Below, piece after piece: positions 12,822-24,582 of a stretch of 64,000 nucleotides of DNA. Made by a program: the position numbers and the translations under genes. The first letter of the stretch is position 1, and each line of letters begins with the position of its first letter. A model generated the notes under the pieces. It saw nothing but the letters and a program-made list of their open reading frames with translations, did not search any database and was not told the DNA's origin. Source of the DNA: Hericium rajendrae (lineage: Eukaryota > Basidiomycota > Agaricomycetes > Russulales > Hericiaceae). Location of the stretch: contig CM065880.1 in NCBI GenBank assembly GCA_033439255.1, forward strand, positions 1,736,001-1,800,000, given 5' to 3'.

Positions 12822-15800
12822 CTACGAAGAAAGTGCAGAAACTAGCTGCCTCGCTGTTTCTTGAAGCATGGCCACGTCCGAAGAGAACCTAACAGTCGAG
12901 ACCTTGTGAATTGATTCGCTCGTCTCATCGGAATCATATTCAACGCTTACCATTCAGTCTCCAACAACAGGCTCTCAGCTTCAGTGGTATCAGTTGCTAT
13001 ATCCTTGGTCTGAAGGAGTAGGTATAAAGACTCTGCGGTGTCCGAACGGATCTGTTGTCGAGTAAGTCTCAATCAGTCCTGCTGCAATGAAGATCGAACT
13101 CACCTTTGGATAGGGATGAGTCAGAAATTCAACAAGCCGTGCGAGACAATCTTGGAACAGCTCCGTGAACGTGAGCAAACGAACGACACTGTTCAAGATC
13201 GCTCAGCAGCAGTGTTAACCGGCATGACGATAACTCACATATTCATTGATGAATGCAAGCGTTGCACATTCTTTAATTTGTGGACATTCGACGATGAGAT
13301 AACAAATAGTGCTCGGAGACTGCGTTCAAAAAAGTCAGTCTCATGTTTTGTCACGTGGCCATTGTCTAACCTCTGCAAGCCTTGTGGATCATCGGTCAGT
13401 CCATCGAGTACATCTGCGTCCAATAGAACACTAAACGTCTGCAAGACAGGAATGACGATGTAATTGGACTGCAGATTGACTCTTGCGTGCTTGATCAGAT
13501 CATGCGTCAAATTGCGAAGGCTATATGCATCTTCGGGGACGGCAACTGGAAGCTTTCGAGCATACGCAATGAGACTGTTCCGCACAGGTCGTTGCTGGTA
13601 TATCCATGAGTATAGCTCCAGGCGAAGACAGAGTACTTACTGTGCTGCTGGTCTTGCTGTTGATGCTCAGCAATAACCCTGAGAGCACATCCTGACGGTA
13701 GTAGGAAATATCCAGAAGCTGGACAGCCCGAGGGAATAGCCATGACCCGTTTTGCCATTCCGATGCGCCGTCCGCATCACTGGTACGGAAAATCTCAACG
13801 CCAGTTACTCGCTGACCTCGAAGTCGCACTCACCTAAAGAACAGCCGACGGATCAGGTCCCCCTGGTGCATACGCCAGGCATCCACCTCGAGGACTGAGG
13901 GAGAAGGTTGTTCGAGCAGCTTCTGTAAGCATGCTCCTGCTTCTTGTCTCACGTTGTCCAATCGCTCAACACCTTGCTTGAGAATACCCGCCACTGCCGC
14001 GTGATACTGAGACGAAGGTAGGTATTCTGGAAATTGCGGAATCTGACTGGCGTGCGTGAACAGGATGCATATGAACGAAGTCAAGCCCTGGATACAGGCA
14101 ATACGTATCCAAGACCCAACATCTCCACGCTCGTCCATTGTATAGTCTTCCAGTCCAGCGAGCAGTGCCGCAAACATTTTACTGACTGTATCAGGCATGA
14201 GGACTACAATTTGTGAATTAAGAAGACAATCATATGGCTACGATGGAAAACTTACAGGAAGCGAGATCGTGCGCGATGGTATTGAGTATTTGCGGTAAAG
14301 ACACATAGCAATTACGACGGGATTCGACGTTCATCATTCTTGTAAGTGGCTAAAGCATTGCTAGTTAGTTCCCAACTTCTAATAGTTTGCAAACGAAGAG
14401 CCGCACTGATTTATCAACAGAAGTTATCAAGCACTGGATTGCCTCGTGCAGTCCATGTGGATAGGCAGAATAGTCTAATCGCCCCAATAATCGCGCTAGA
14501 CTTTGTTGCATGGCTGGTGTCCCCGTTTTGAATTCTGGGATCAGCGTGCTGAGAGGATGGCATCAGTAAACATTCATGAACGTAACGTCAAAAAACTCAT
14601 CTTTCGACCATGGATGAGCAATCTACTACTTTGCTGACTTGGACCATCGCGACAGTGGCAGCCTCTTGAACTACCATGCTACGATGATTCAAGCCAATAT
14701 TGATGACAGACAACCAAAAAGGCTCCGATGATTGAGATCGAGGTTCCATCTTAACGTCCACTGCGGAGATGCTATTCGCGATGAGGTAGCACGCAGCAGC
14801 AGCCACCAGCTCATTGTGAGGTGCTCGTATTACACTCAAAGGCACCTCTTCAAGTAACGCAAAGATCTCCAGACATGTGTGAGCGAGTGATTCACATATG
14901 ACTCAAATAGCGTCACCTTTTGTCGGTGCCCCTGCGACTCTGCGTCGTCGGACGAATGGCTGAATGCATCCGCAAGCTGAGCTAGCGCGACAAGGGCCCC
15001 GTGAATATCACTGGACTCCTCGGTACGAAGAAGCTTGTGCTTTGAGGGTGATCAGCTATGGCTTTCACAATCGATCGTGCAAGTCAAAGACCTACCGCCC
15101 TTTCCATGCACATGGGGCCAAGCCTCCGTAAATCCAGTTCGCATATTTTACGTAGTGATTCCGCGCCGAGCGAACGCATGACAGGATCCCAATGGCGCAA
15201 GGTGATATTGAGGACATGATCCAACAACGCTTGTTGATATTCTTCATGCCTGTGTATAGATCAGACATTTTATTCAATAGATAATACCAATAGGACCAAC
15301 ACTGCGACATCCGGTGCTGCGATGAGGAAGGCGTTGCGCCGAAGCGCGACCGCAAAGAAATCAGTATGGCGTAAGACATCTATTCCATGGGGGAATAAAC
15401 CCTGGCAGAAGCAGCATTAGCTCATTGGCATTCTGCGAATGGTTAGACTCACGGTACGTCCCACGTACTCCTGAAAGGTCGCGCTTGCCGCTCGGCGGAT
15501 GTGTATCTCACGATCATATAGGGAGACTCGAAGAAGGTCCTGCGCTAGCCCGTTTGCGAACGGCTTGAGCACATCCTGACTTGGGATCCTTGCCAGGGAC
15601 CACAAAACATAGGCGGCCGCGTCGCGCACGCTTGAACCAATAGAATGCGCTCCTTTCCGAATATCAAAGTAAAGGGCCTGGTCCCATCAGTTAGAAAACG
15701 AACAGCAGAAGAAATGGGGCATGCTCACTTTGGACATCCACGCTATAAGCTCCTTTATCTTTTCGTCGCTGATCAGGTCCCTCCGTGCCATTTCACCACA

Positions 15801-17368
15801 AGCGAGGCAGGCGCCATGCCACGTGCTTTCCGCGACTGCAGGCATATCATACAGACTCGCCACAGCAATGGAGTGAATGGTAAACAGATCCATGACCGTT
15901 TCTAGAACCTGTTCGGCAAAGTCGGCTGGAAGACGTTCGGCAATGCGTGCTATGCCTTTGGCCGCAGACCACCGAACAACGGTATCCTAAACAAATGGCC
16001 CGTAAGCCCAAGTTCTGGGACCCAGTAGCTCCACTCACCCTGTCTTGAAGAGCACTGACGAGGTCCTGTATGATTGTCTCGATTTCGTCTGGTATCATGT
16101 CACTGCCGTCTTCATTATGTTCTGCTACTTGATCTGCCGTGAGATGAAGTATCCGCGCTGTAAGTGGTGTTTAGTCGCCAATGTTATGATCGTACGGAAT
16201 ATAGACAAAAGAACCTTGGTGTGGCCGGACATGTGTCCTTCCCGGAAGGAGGCGTAGCGCAGAACGAGCCAGAAGTTTGACCCTGTATTTGCGGACCAGC
16301 GTGTTGGCAGCCAGGTCGGAATTCTGGGCACATAACCGTGCAGCGTTCAAGAAATCGGGTATCTGATCGGCTACAAGGTCGGAGGGGCAGATCTTCGCGA
16401 TCGAGCAGAGCGATTGCAAGATTCCGAGGACCTGTTGGTTTAATACATTAGATGAAACCTGCGTGACTTCATCTCTGAGTGTGCGCAACAGTACCTGGAA
16501 AAGCTCGTATTCTTGGCCCAAACTGGAACAAGACCAGACCAAAAATGTTGTCCGCTGGGCATGTGTATCCTTCCTACACAAATCAGACAACGCCGATATG
16601 ACTTCATGTTATCTACCCACCGTACTAGGAGCCGAGAAAGCAGGATCGTTGCGCCCTCACGCTCAAGCCCTGCCTTTCCTAGGTAGGATTTCGCAACAGT
16701 CTCAATGGCAAGAGCAGTCTGTCCCACCTGTCCAGCGTCGTCGAATTGGGCGAGATCAAAGGGTATCATACAAATGAGAGAAAGCCAAAGCAGCGTGACA
16801 TAACGCAGCGACCAGATTGAGGTGTCCTTGACCACGTCTAATGCCTGAGAAAATTGTAGAGCTATTGAGAGATCGGCGATCTCGTGAGGGAAATATCTAA
16901 CTAAAATACAAGCCGTTATTTATAGCCAGGAATTTGAAGAGACGAATGTACTTATGGCCTTGTGACCCCGACACTTGATATAGTAATATAAGAGGGTTGA
17001 GATTCGAGAAAGCCTTATGAAAGAAGATGGGTTATGGGGCGTCGAGACAAGGACTCGCGCATGTTGTTTCAGTTTCTCCGCTACCGGAACAACGAGCTTT
17101 TCTAAGAAAGGATCAAGGAGGTATGATTGTTCTTGGTATTCATCAAACTAGATTATCCGATGAGACCGGCGAGATTTTCGGAAACAGAAGAGACTCGACG
17201 CACAATCAACGATAGTTTCTGCATGAGGACATCCTCTGCCCGCGCCTCCTCCGTGGAGAGTTCGACAAGGGGATCTAATGATAGAAGTCCGCTTTGCAAC
17301 TCGAGGAACTCATCATGTTTCTCAAACCTAGATAGGAGTCTGATCTCATCCTCTACGGAGTCTTCCAT
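12822..17368 (-). CDS. Tubulin-folding cofactor D (TBCD / Alp1-type)
   Basis: HEAT-repeat chaperone that, with cofactors C and E, captures beta-tubulin and stimulates tubulin GTPase during dimer assembly. The first exon starts MEDSVEDEIRLLSRFEKHDEF at 17368. Family landmarks appear in order along the minus strand: WSLRYVTLLWLSLICMIPFDL (16700-16830), the pair RDAAAYVLWSLARI and DREIHIRRAASATFQE (15420-15630), and the C-terminal block MDERGDVGSWIRIACIQGL (about 14070-14160), the most diagnostic cofactor D motif. The final exons read IRSDTAESLYLLLQ, then, after an intron, SSDVAMLQETARQL and a stop at 12822. Many small introns; predicted product roughly 1,100-1,200 residues, as expected. Divergent from the TCP11-family gene with 398 bases between the two start codons. 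Confidence 0.93.
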
Positions 17369-17766
17369 GTTGCGGTCGAGTGCTGCAGCGCTGAGCGCTG
17401 GCGTCGATCCAATCGACAAGCGCGTGGGCTGTGGGCAAAGGACGGCAAAATTAATTAAATAAAGTACAGAAGCGGGCTGCGAAAAGTATGTAATCGCGTG
17501 AACAATCCGGGCACGATCGCATGAGGACTGGGTGGGACACGCTGGGTGCGGGCTGTCGATGAGGCAAAGATCGGGCGGGAGAGTAATCGGAGAGAAAGGG
17601 ATGAAAGATTGTAACGCGAAACGCGATGGAGGGCAGCCGAGTGAGGAAGCGGGCCTCGTGTATGGGCAGGCCGGTTGGAGGAAGGCAAGAGCCATGTGTT
17701 TTGGTTGTGTTTTATATCTCATCCTTTCCCAGACCGCCCTCCATCTCTCTTCTCCCTCCCCCGAGC
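17369..17766. promoter_or_regulatory. Divergent promoter region between cofactor D and TCP11-family genes
   Basis: The 398 bases between two outward-facing start codons must hold both promoters and leaders. An A/T-rich run (AATTAATTAAATAAAG near 17450-17465) and CT-rich tracts just before 17767 are visible; no clear TATA box. Confidence 0.6.
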
Positions 17767-20297
17767 ATGGATGACCTTGCTCATCACTCCCGCCCCCTCT
17801 CTACCCTCTCTCGCAAGCGCAAGGCCGACTCCCAGGACTGCGATTGCGCCGTCGCCGATTCCGTATCCTCCCCAGAACCCACACAGCGTGATCTCCAGTC
17901 CCCTTTGCCTTCCAGGCTCACTGTGCCATGTGCCCCCCCACCTACTCATCGTCTGTCCCTCGAGACCGCCTCTAACACCGCGCAGGGGACATGGTTCACC
18001 TCACGTCCCGCATCAGATACCCCACTCCCGTCGCCGTCCTCTCCATCAGCCATGTCGCCATGCATTCCCGAGCCAACACCTGATCCTGACACGCCGTCAA
18101 GGGCTAAACGCCCCCGCATCGACACCGCGAAGGCTTCCAACAAGACCAGCAAACGTGCTGCTGTCAAGCGCGCTCAGCAGTTGATAACAGCATTGCAGGC
18201 TTCTGCAGGCAGCTGGCACTGGGAGACCTCAAGCTCGGGCGACACACGCCTCGTTGCACCTATCCCCGCCGGGGCTGCCCTAGAGCAGATAGATAACTCT
18301 GATTTCTCGCTGAGCGCTTCGCTGTCCCCGGGAGATCTCTCGCCGTCCGCATCCCGCGTCGTCATCCCCATTGATCCCTGCTCCCCGCACATTCCTATCC
18401 GCCATCCTCCTATCAATAAAGAAACTCTCAAAGAACTTGACCTCGACGCTATCATGCGCAATCCCCAGCTACGTTCGTGCCCCATGTTTTCAATGCCGCC
18501 AGCCCGACCGCCGACTTCACCACTAACAATCGCTTTTTCCAGGACACGACTTCCTCTTCGATTCGGGCCTGCAGTTCCGCGCCGCCGCTAGCCGTCGTAA
18601 ACGCGAGCAAGCAGAGACGTATTGGAGTGCCGTGCTCCGCGAGCTCGAATTGGGTTGCACTTGCGTCACGTTCGACACGCGCGGCCGGCCGCACAACCTG
18701 CTCTGCGTCTGCCAGCGATTGCCGGAGGCACCATCCGAGCCTGTCATCGCTTGCATGCCTCTCCGCCGAAAGCTGACTCTTCGGATGCCTTCACGCCTTA
18801 GACCGCTGCTTCAGGAACTTCTGCAGGTCCTGCTCTCTATCATCCGCCCACAAGCCTCGGTCCTTCCCAACACGCAGGGCGGCAATGTCAGCTTTCAGCA
18901 GCGTGTTCGGCAGCATATGGAGCAATCCCAACGTCTCCAGGCCGTCCTCGACGCCGATCTCATCGAGCAGGAGATGATGCATGGAGTCTACGATCTGTCA
19001 AGCTCCTTTGGCGTAATTGGAGAGGTTCTGAAGTCGCACTGCGCACCTATGAGAGATGCGGCTGTAGATGCGATGGTTGATCTCGCCAACAAGTGCGCTC
19101 CAGGAGGGGAAGGTACGAAGGCTGATGCGGTCCAAGCCATGCGTAGTTGCTTTGAGATACTGGAACTCATGAAGCTTGTAAGGATCAGGCCTACTATTCT
19201 ATTCACTGGTGGCTCATGTACTTGTACAGGACATTGCCAATCACCAGATGCAAACGCTTCGTCCTTACATCATACATTCGTCACCAGATTTCGAGCTGCA
19301 GACTTTCAAGGAACGTCATCCCGCTCAACAACCATTTGACATCACCGATCAGTGGCTTCTCGCAGCCCACCAACGTCTTGAAGCTTCGAACTATACCTTG
19401 ACATACCCCACCCGATCCTTCACCTTCCGAACACTATGCAAACGGACGCGGGTGATCTTATCGTCTCTTAGGGCCATCATCGACCTCATTTTTACGCCTC
19501 CCTCTACGACCTTGGCTGAGCAGACGACCCCTAGTCGCCTACCCAGCTACCCTGAAACACTATATCTCGATCATTCTCGCTTCGCCCTTCTTTCCAAAGA
19601 CGTGGCTGATTTGAGTGCCATCTACATGCTCCTCATGCTCCATCGCCAACTTCTCTACACGTCTACTCCGAGCGGTCATAAAGCCACGGGGGACGCATCC
19701 GTCCTCGAGGCACACTTGCAGAATCTGAAGAAGGAGATGTGGGATCTAGGCCCGTCGAATATTGGCCGCTGTTTCCTACCTAAAGGGACCGACGGCCATC
19801 ACGAGCGCTCTCACCGTTCCTCCCAAAATGACGAAGAGCAATGGACGTCCGGCATAAAAGCCGTCGTCCTGCAAGTTACCAGGCGTGCCACCGAAGCTCG
19901 TCGCCCACTCACGAGAAGCACGACTCCCACACAGAACAGCACCTCTACCGCAATGCAACCTCCCGATGAGCACCTCCTAAAGCTCGCCGAAAGCTGGGCA
20001 GACAGACATCTGCGCCTCGACTCGCCTCTCAGCACCCTGATGCGGGAGCGCCTATGCAACACCGTTTTTGATCTCGTCGTGTCCACAGTCGTGATCCGGG
20101 GAAACCTGACTCCGGCCTCAGTCGCGTTATCAGCATCTGTCACCCTGCCAGAAGACCAAAGGGGTGGGGCGGCAGGCCTGGAACCACTGTCGGCCGAAGT
20201 ACGACAGCTCGCAGAACGATTAGCAAAACTGTCGGTCCTACATCTGAACGTGTATCAAGCGCTTTACGAGCAATCCCCGGTAATCCCAGACTGGTGA
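17767..20297 (+). CDS. TCP11-family protein (SOK1-like)
   Basis: Three exons, 17767-18472, 18543-19177 and 19230-20297, give 802 residues. The first 215 residues are disordered and Ser/Pro-rich with a basic KRPRID segment. The T-complex-11 domain starts at about residue 220: the hallmark NPQLR-HDFLFDSGLQFR is built exactly across the first splice junction. It continues through long helices (VIGEVLKSHCAPMRD, DIANHQMQTLRPYI) to the C-terminus. In yeast the relative Sok1 acts in cAMP/PKA-linked growth signalling; in animals Tcp11 affects sperm cAMP signalling, so a regulatory role is likely but not shown here. The start at 17767 was chosen because upstream in-frame codons run into the pyrimidine-rich promoter of the divergent gene. 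Confidence 0.9.
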
Positions 20298-20828
20298 TCA
20301 TGATTTCCTTTGGTTTTTCGTGTGTTTGTCTTTCGACACGTACGATCTGGCATTGGTACTGTCTCGTCACGGTCGTTCTCTGCCATTTCTCGTTCTGTCA
20401 GTATCATAACTACTCTTAGGACATTGTTACATAATTCAGTTACGACGTTCACGGTGATGATACCTACGCTTTCCAACTTTTGGATTTATGTACAAGACCG
20501 CTGCGGCGGCACGAATACCATCGCTATAGAAGTTCGTGATGGTGCAACTTGCTGGTTTCTGGAGGAGTTTTCGTCGTCAAGGTTTGATAAGTGTCTTGTG
20601 GGTACAGAAAATCCAATTCAGGCAAAGCAGTAAATTTCGCAAAATTTGGTCACGAAATTTGGGATCTGAGATCGGCCGTTCCGTCTGTCGGTCTGCCGTC
20701 CGGACTCGACGTTCAGGCCTTCAGGGAGCATCGAACCAGCCGACTAGCCCCATGCGCCTTTCCTGTACCCTTCGTCATCACTGACTTGCACGACCTCAAA
20801 CGCCCCGCTGGGTGTCCTCGGCATCAAC
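20298..20828. other. Intergenic region, nothing recognised
   Basis: Tail of the TCP11-family gene and leader of the next gene, in tandem on the same strand. Only short spurious open frames. Confidence 0.6.
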
Positions 20829-21735
20829 ATGTCATCCACGTCGTCAACACCGCCGACGACGACGAGCGACCAGCCGTTCTTCACCGCTGGTCCAACCGAG
20901 ACGCCGGCCCGTGGAGGCGGCAACTCCTCTTCACTATACCTGTGCGTCCGTCGCTATTGTGATCCAATGCATGGGCAGCAGTCATTCTGATCACTCACAC
21001 TGTCCAGGTTCACATTTCTCGCTACCTTGTTTCTGCTGCTTACTGTCTCAGCTGCGATCATCCTGCGCTCATTCATCGTGCGCCGGCGCTTCCGCCGGCG
21101 CGTCGAAGAGGCCATCCTCGCGGGGGAAATACCGCCGCAGGCGGGTGGCACTCTAGGCCGGAGGCAGAACTTCGGAGAGAAGCCCAAGATATGGGACAGC
21201 TGGGTGCAGCCGGCAGGCGGTGAAGTCGACTGGGCAAACATCATGGTGCGTTGCGGCTGTGTGAGGACCCTTCTTTCCTAGTGCCGCAACTAAGTTCCAT
21301 GTCTCCGCCCAGCCTGTGTCGCTCCTGCCCGGGGATTCACCAGGATCCGGACAGACAAAATCGACATACCCGACTGTTGTGGAGGCGCCCACAGAACAGC
21401 CCCGGTCGTCTGTACGCCGGATGCTCTGCTCGCCATTTCCTTCCAAAGTACGGCCAGCTCGGCCATCCATACCACAGCCAGCACCAGCACCTGGGGAAAG
21501 CCCTTCCCAGCCTCCGCAGCAAGACGAATCCACGATACCCTCGGACATGCAGGTGTCTGTGCTTATAGCCATGCCCGACGCACGCCGGCCGTGTGTGGGC
21601 GGCATGGGCGGCTCCAAAGACCTGAAGGGAAAGGAGCGAAGTTTGTATAGTGAAGATTTCGAAGACGAGGAGCTTCCGGACATGGTTATCGGCGTAGCTG
21701 AGTTACCCTATTGCGATACCGACGACTCGAAGTAG
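20829..21735 (+). CDS. Small single-pass membrane protein, unknown
   Basis: Exons 20829-20941, 21008-21245 and 21313-21735 keep phase and encode 257 residues. A Ser/Thr/Pro-rich N-terminus of about 40 residues precedes one strong hydrophobic helix (FTFLATLFLLLTVSAAIIL) and a highly basic stop-transfer stretch (RRRFRRRVEEA). This predicts an N-outside, C-cytosolic single-span protein. The cytosolic tail is proline-rich and ends in acidic residues. No family recognised, although the transmembrane/Arg-rich segment looks conserved-type rather than random. Tail-to-tail with the F-box gene (241 bases apart). Confidence 0.75.
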
Positions 21736-21976
21736 AATGTTGTGACATACCGTATGTACTTGTACTGACAGAGCGGACGAATACCAGCGACCGACCTCGC
21801 AAGAACTTCTCTTATAATGCTGACTATCCTTCTGTTCAATTCCTGCCTTACTTTCATATGGACAATACAGTGCATGCATTCAGTTCTGATCTACATGATT
21901 TCTGACTGGATCCACAGCAACGGCTACATCAGTATCATCAGTATCATTAACCAATTTTGTGAGGGAGACAGTGTTG

Positions 21977-23842
21977 TTATTGTGTCGGTCCTTCGTTCAA
22001 TCCCTCCATTGCACCACCCTGCTCTTCCTGCTCTTCCTGCTCGTCCTCATTGTCGCCCTCCTCGATAATGTTAACGTTCCCATGGGCATCGACCGCAAAG
22101 TCAATCTCCACCATATCCGCCATCTCCACCATATCCGCCTCTTCGTCATCCGAGCCCTCGAAAAATGCGAAGTGCTCCAGATTCTGCCGCAGCCACTGCT
22201 CGTCTTCCGGCTCCATGATGTCGTCCACCTCCACATACACGCGCTTGACAGGCCGCGCCTTCCGCGCCTCCACAAGCGCATGGATCTGGTCGCCATCGAC
22301 ACCCGACGACGACAAATCGACCAGGCTCGGCAGCGGGAACGCCGCCGCGCCCTCCGTCGGCGGGAAGAGCTTCTTGAAGAACTCCTCGTCCAGATGATGG
22401 CAGTTCAGATGCAGCGACGTCACCTTGCCCAGCTGTCCGTAGAGCGTGTCGATCGCCGCGGTGCTTGCGGGCAGCCCCGAGAGCCGCAGGTCCTCCAGGC
22501 CCGCGAGGACAGAGCGCACCTTGCCGGGCTGGGGCGCGGCGAGCTGCGCGACGAGCGCCGAGTAGTCGTCCTCCTCGAAGTCGAGTGCGAGACTCGTCAC
22601 GTTCGGGAACACAAGCCGGTTGAGGATCGCAGAAACGTACGCGGGCTCCATGAATGCGAGCACGAGGTTGCGCACGCTCGGGAGCACGATTGTCTCCTTC
22701 GGCCAGTCCGCGGGCACGCCTGCGGGGCCTGACATGCACAGCGTGAGCGTGAGGAGCTCTGGCGAGCTGCGCAGCATGCGTGCAAAGTCGTCCCACGGCG
22801 GGCGTACGTCGTGCGCGTGGTACGCAAGCTCGAAGTCCTTCAGGCCCTGCAGGAATCCGCACGCGGGCCAGTCTAGGTGCACGCCCCACAGGGCGACGTG
22901 TGTAAGGCGCGGTGCGCGCCCGCCAAAGGGCACGATCGGTGCGCGTAGCTCGGCAGGCTCGAAGTGCTCGACCTCGTCCGTGTCGTCGTAGTGGTAGAGC
23001 TGCAGCTCCTCGAGCGTGTCAGCGGCGGGCGCAGACGCGAGCGCCGCGAGCGTGTGATGCATGATGAGATAGTCGTCCGTCATGAGTTCGAAGATGCGCC
23101 AGCGGCTGACGTGCGGGAGGATGAGGGCGCTGATCGTCGCGAGGTCGGACAGCGTCAGCGCCGCGGACGGTTTAGGCTCTTCCTCCGGGGCAGGGGCGGG
23201 TGCGGGTGCGAGTGCGAGTGCACGCGCCCTGTCGACATCAGCATCGATGGCGATCACCTCCGCATCGTCTTCGAAGCTCTCCACAACTTCCTCCTCTTCG
23301 CTCTCCTCTTCCTCCTCCTCCTCCTCCTCTTCTTCCTCCTCTACTTCTTCCTCCGGCACCGTACAGTCGATCTCGATGTCCAGCGGGCAGCCGGACGACC
23401 GCTCGAGATACGTTCGCGACTTCTCGAAAGGCGGGCCCTCCGCAAAGTCGAGATGCGACCACAGCGACGGCGTCTGCAGCGCGACCTCGCGCCACCGGCG
23501 GCACACGTGCGACGCGAGCACCTGAAACGCGAGCTGCGGCTCCTCCTCCTCCTCGCTCTCCAGATCCGGCTCCTCCTCTTCCTCCTCCTCCAGCGGCCGG
23601 TTCATCCCGTCGAGATCTGCGCCGATGACGAAGATCTGCGAGAGCAGCTCGTTCGGGAGATTGTTGACAGGAGTCTTGCCCACCGGCGGGACGAACGGGT
23701 TGTTCTTGAGCCTCTCGCTCATTTTTTTGAGGTGTTCTTCCATGCTGAAGTTCTCGAGCTGGATGACCTGTATATTGTCCGGGTGTGGAAGGTTACTAAA
23801 GTCTGGTCGTCGAGTGAACGCTGAATTGTTATCGGAGGCCAT
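21977..23842 (-). CDS. F-box protein with leucine-rich region
   Basis: Single exon, 621 residues. The F-box lies at about residues 60-125: VNNLPNELLSQIFVIGADLD followed by VCRRWREVALQTPSLWSHL, the form that binds Skp1 in SCF ubiquitin ligases. A long Glu run from a (CTC)n tract near 23285-23345 interrupts the segment after it. The middle has irregular LRR-like repeats (LTHVALWGVHLDWP, LEDLRLSGLPAS, VTSLHLNCHHLDEEF), and the C-terminus is acidic again. Substrate unknown. One of three F-box genes in the window, all on this strand; such genes are expanded in Agaricomycetes. Large antisense open frames across it are by-products of high GC. Confidence 0.9.
   Translation of the reverse strand: MASDNNSAFTRRPDFSNLPHPDNIQVIQLENFSMEEHLKKMSERLKNNPFVPPVGKTPVNNLPNELLSQIFVIGADLDGMNRPLEEEEEEEPDLESEEEEEPQLAFQVLASHVCRRWREVALQTPSLWSHLDFAEGPPFEKSRTYLERSSGCPLDIEIDCTVPEEEVEEEEEEEEEEEEESEEEEVVESFEDDAEVIAIDADVDRARALALAPAPAPAPEEEPKPSAALTLSDLATISALILPHVSRWRIFELMTDDYLIMHHTLAALASAPAADTLEELQLYHYDDTDEVEHFEPAELRAPIVPFGGRAPRLTHVALWGVHLDWPACGFLQGLKDFELAYHAHDVRPPWDDFARMLRSSPELLTLTLCMSGPAGVPADWPKETIVLPSVRNLVLAFMEPAYVSAILNRLVFPNVTSLALDFEEDDYSALVAQLAAPQPGKVRSVLAGLEDLRLSGLPASTAAIDTLYGQLGKVTSLHLNCHHLDEEFFKKLFPPTEGAAAFPLPSLVDLSSSGVDGDQIHALVEARKARPVKRVYVEVDDIMEPEDEQWLRQNLEHFAFFEGSDDEEADMVEMADMVEIDFAVDAHGNVNIIEEGDNEDEQEEQEEQGGAMEGLNEGPTQ
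23285..23345. repeat. CTC/TCC trinucleotide repeat coding polyglutamate
   Basis: Imperfect CTC/TTC repeat read on the minus strand as a run of glutamates inside the F-box protein; likely length-variable between strains. Confidence 0.8.
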
Positions 23843-24582
23843 GGTGGCAACGGAGCGATGAACGCGCCCAGAGCAGGCTCGACAAGAAATTCAAGTCGAG
23901 TATTTGCCCAGTGATCGATTCATCGATCAAACAGGTCGGCCAAATTCAAATTACAAATTCAAAAACCATATCGAGATTCAGCACTTCTTTTGCAGCGTCC
24001 ACAAGCGTCCACATGTCCACACTACTCGATTTCTGCACAGCTCTAACTCAAGAAGGTACGGAAGAACAACTGTTCAATTACGGTGCTATGAAAAACGACA
24101 TAGCTAAGTACTTAATAAGGGTAGGAATATCTCCACTCGGGAGCGGGGGCGGGGATGCACGAAGATGCTCGAGTACGAAACCGTATCGTATGTGCGACAA
24201 ATGGGAGGTACAAGTAGGGTAAGAGAGGGGAGTGTATGGGTACGGGTCAGGTATGGTGGCACATCGTAGGTATCGACTAAGACAAGGTCCGCAACGCAAA
24301 TGTCTAAGGAAGCATGTGAAAAGGATCGTGAGTGAAGTACTAATCGTGCGACGTGAAAGATGACCTGATCTGTGCAGCAGCAGGCACCACCGACCAAAAA
24401 TATGAAGCAGTGACATGAGGCACGGAGCGCCCATGAGAAGATGAGGAAGAGAGCGGCAGTAATGCAGATGACAACAGGTGGATATCGTACACAGACAGAC
24501 AGCAGATAGAAGCACAGACAGCAGGAGCAAAGCACGACTCAGCTTACAGATGATCGGAGAACAAGTCGGAATGAGATAGGAA
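23843..24582. other. Intergenic region, nothing recognised
   Basis: Contains the promoter of the F-box gene (right to left) and the probable 3' UTR of the RGS gene. No RNA gene, repeat or believable coding sequence seen. Confidence 0.6.

Noticed and set aside
22964-23824. 286-codon plus-strand open frame opposite the F-box gene
   Set aside because: Antisense to a well-supported F-box gene; composition (Arg/Leu runs, polyleucine from the CTC tract) is an artefact of GC-rich codons.
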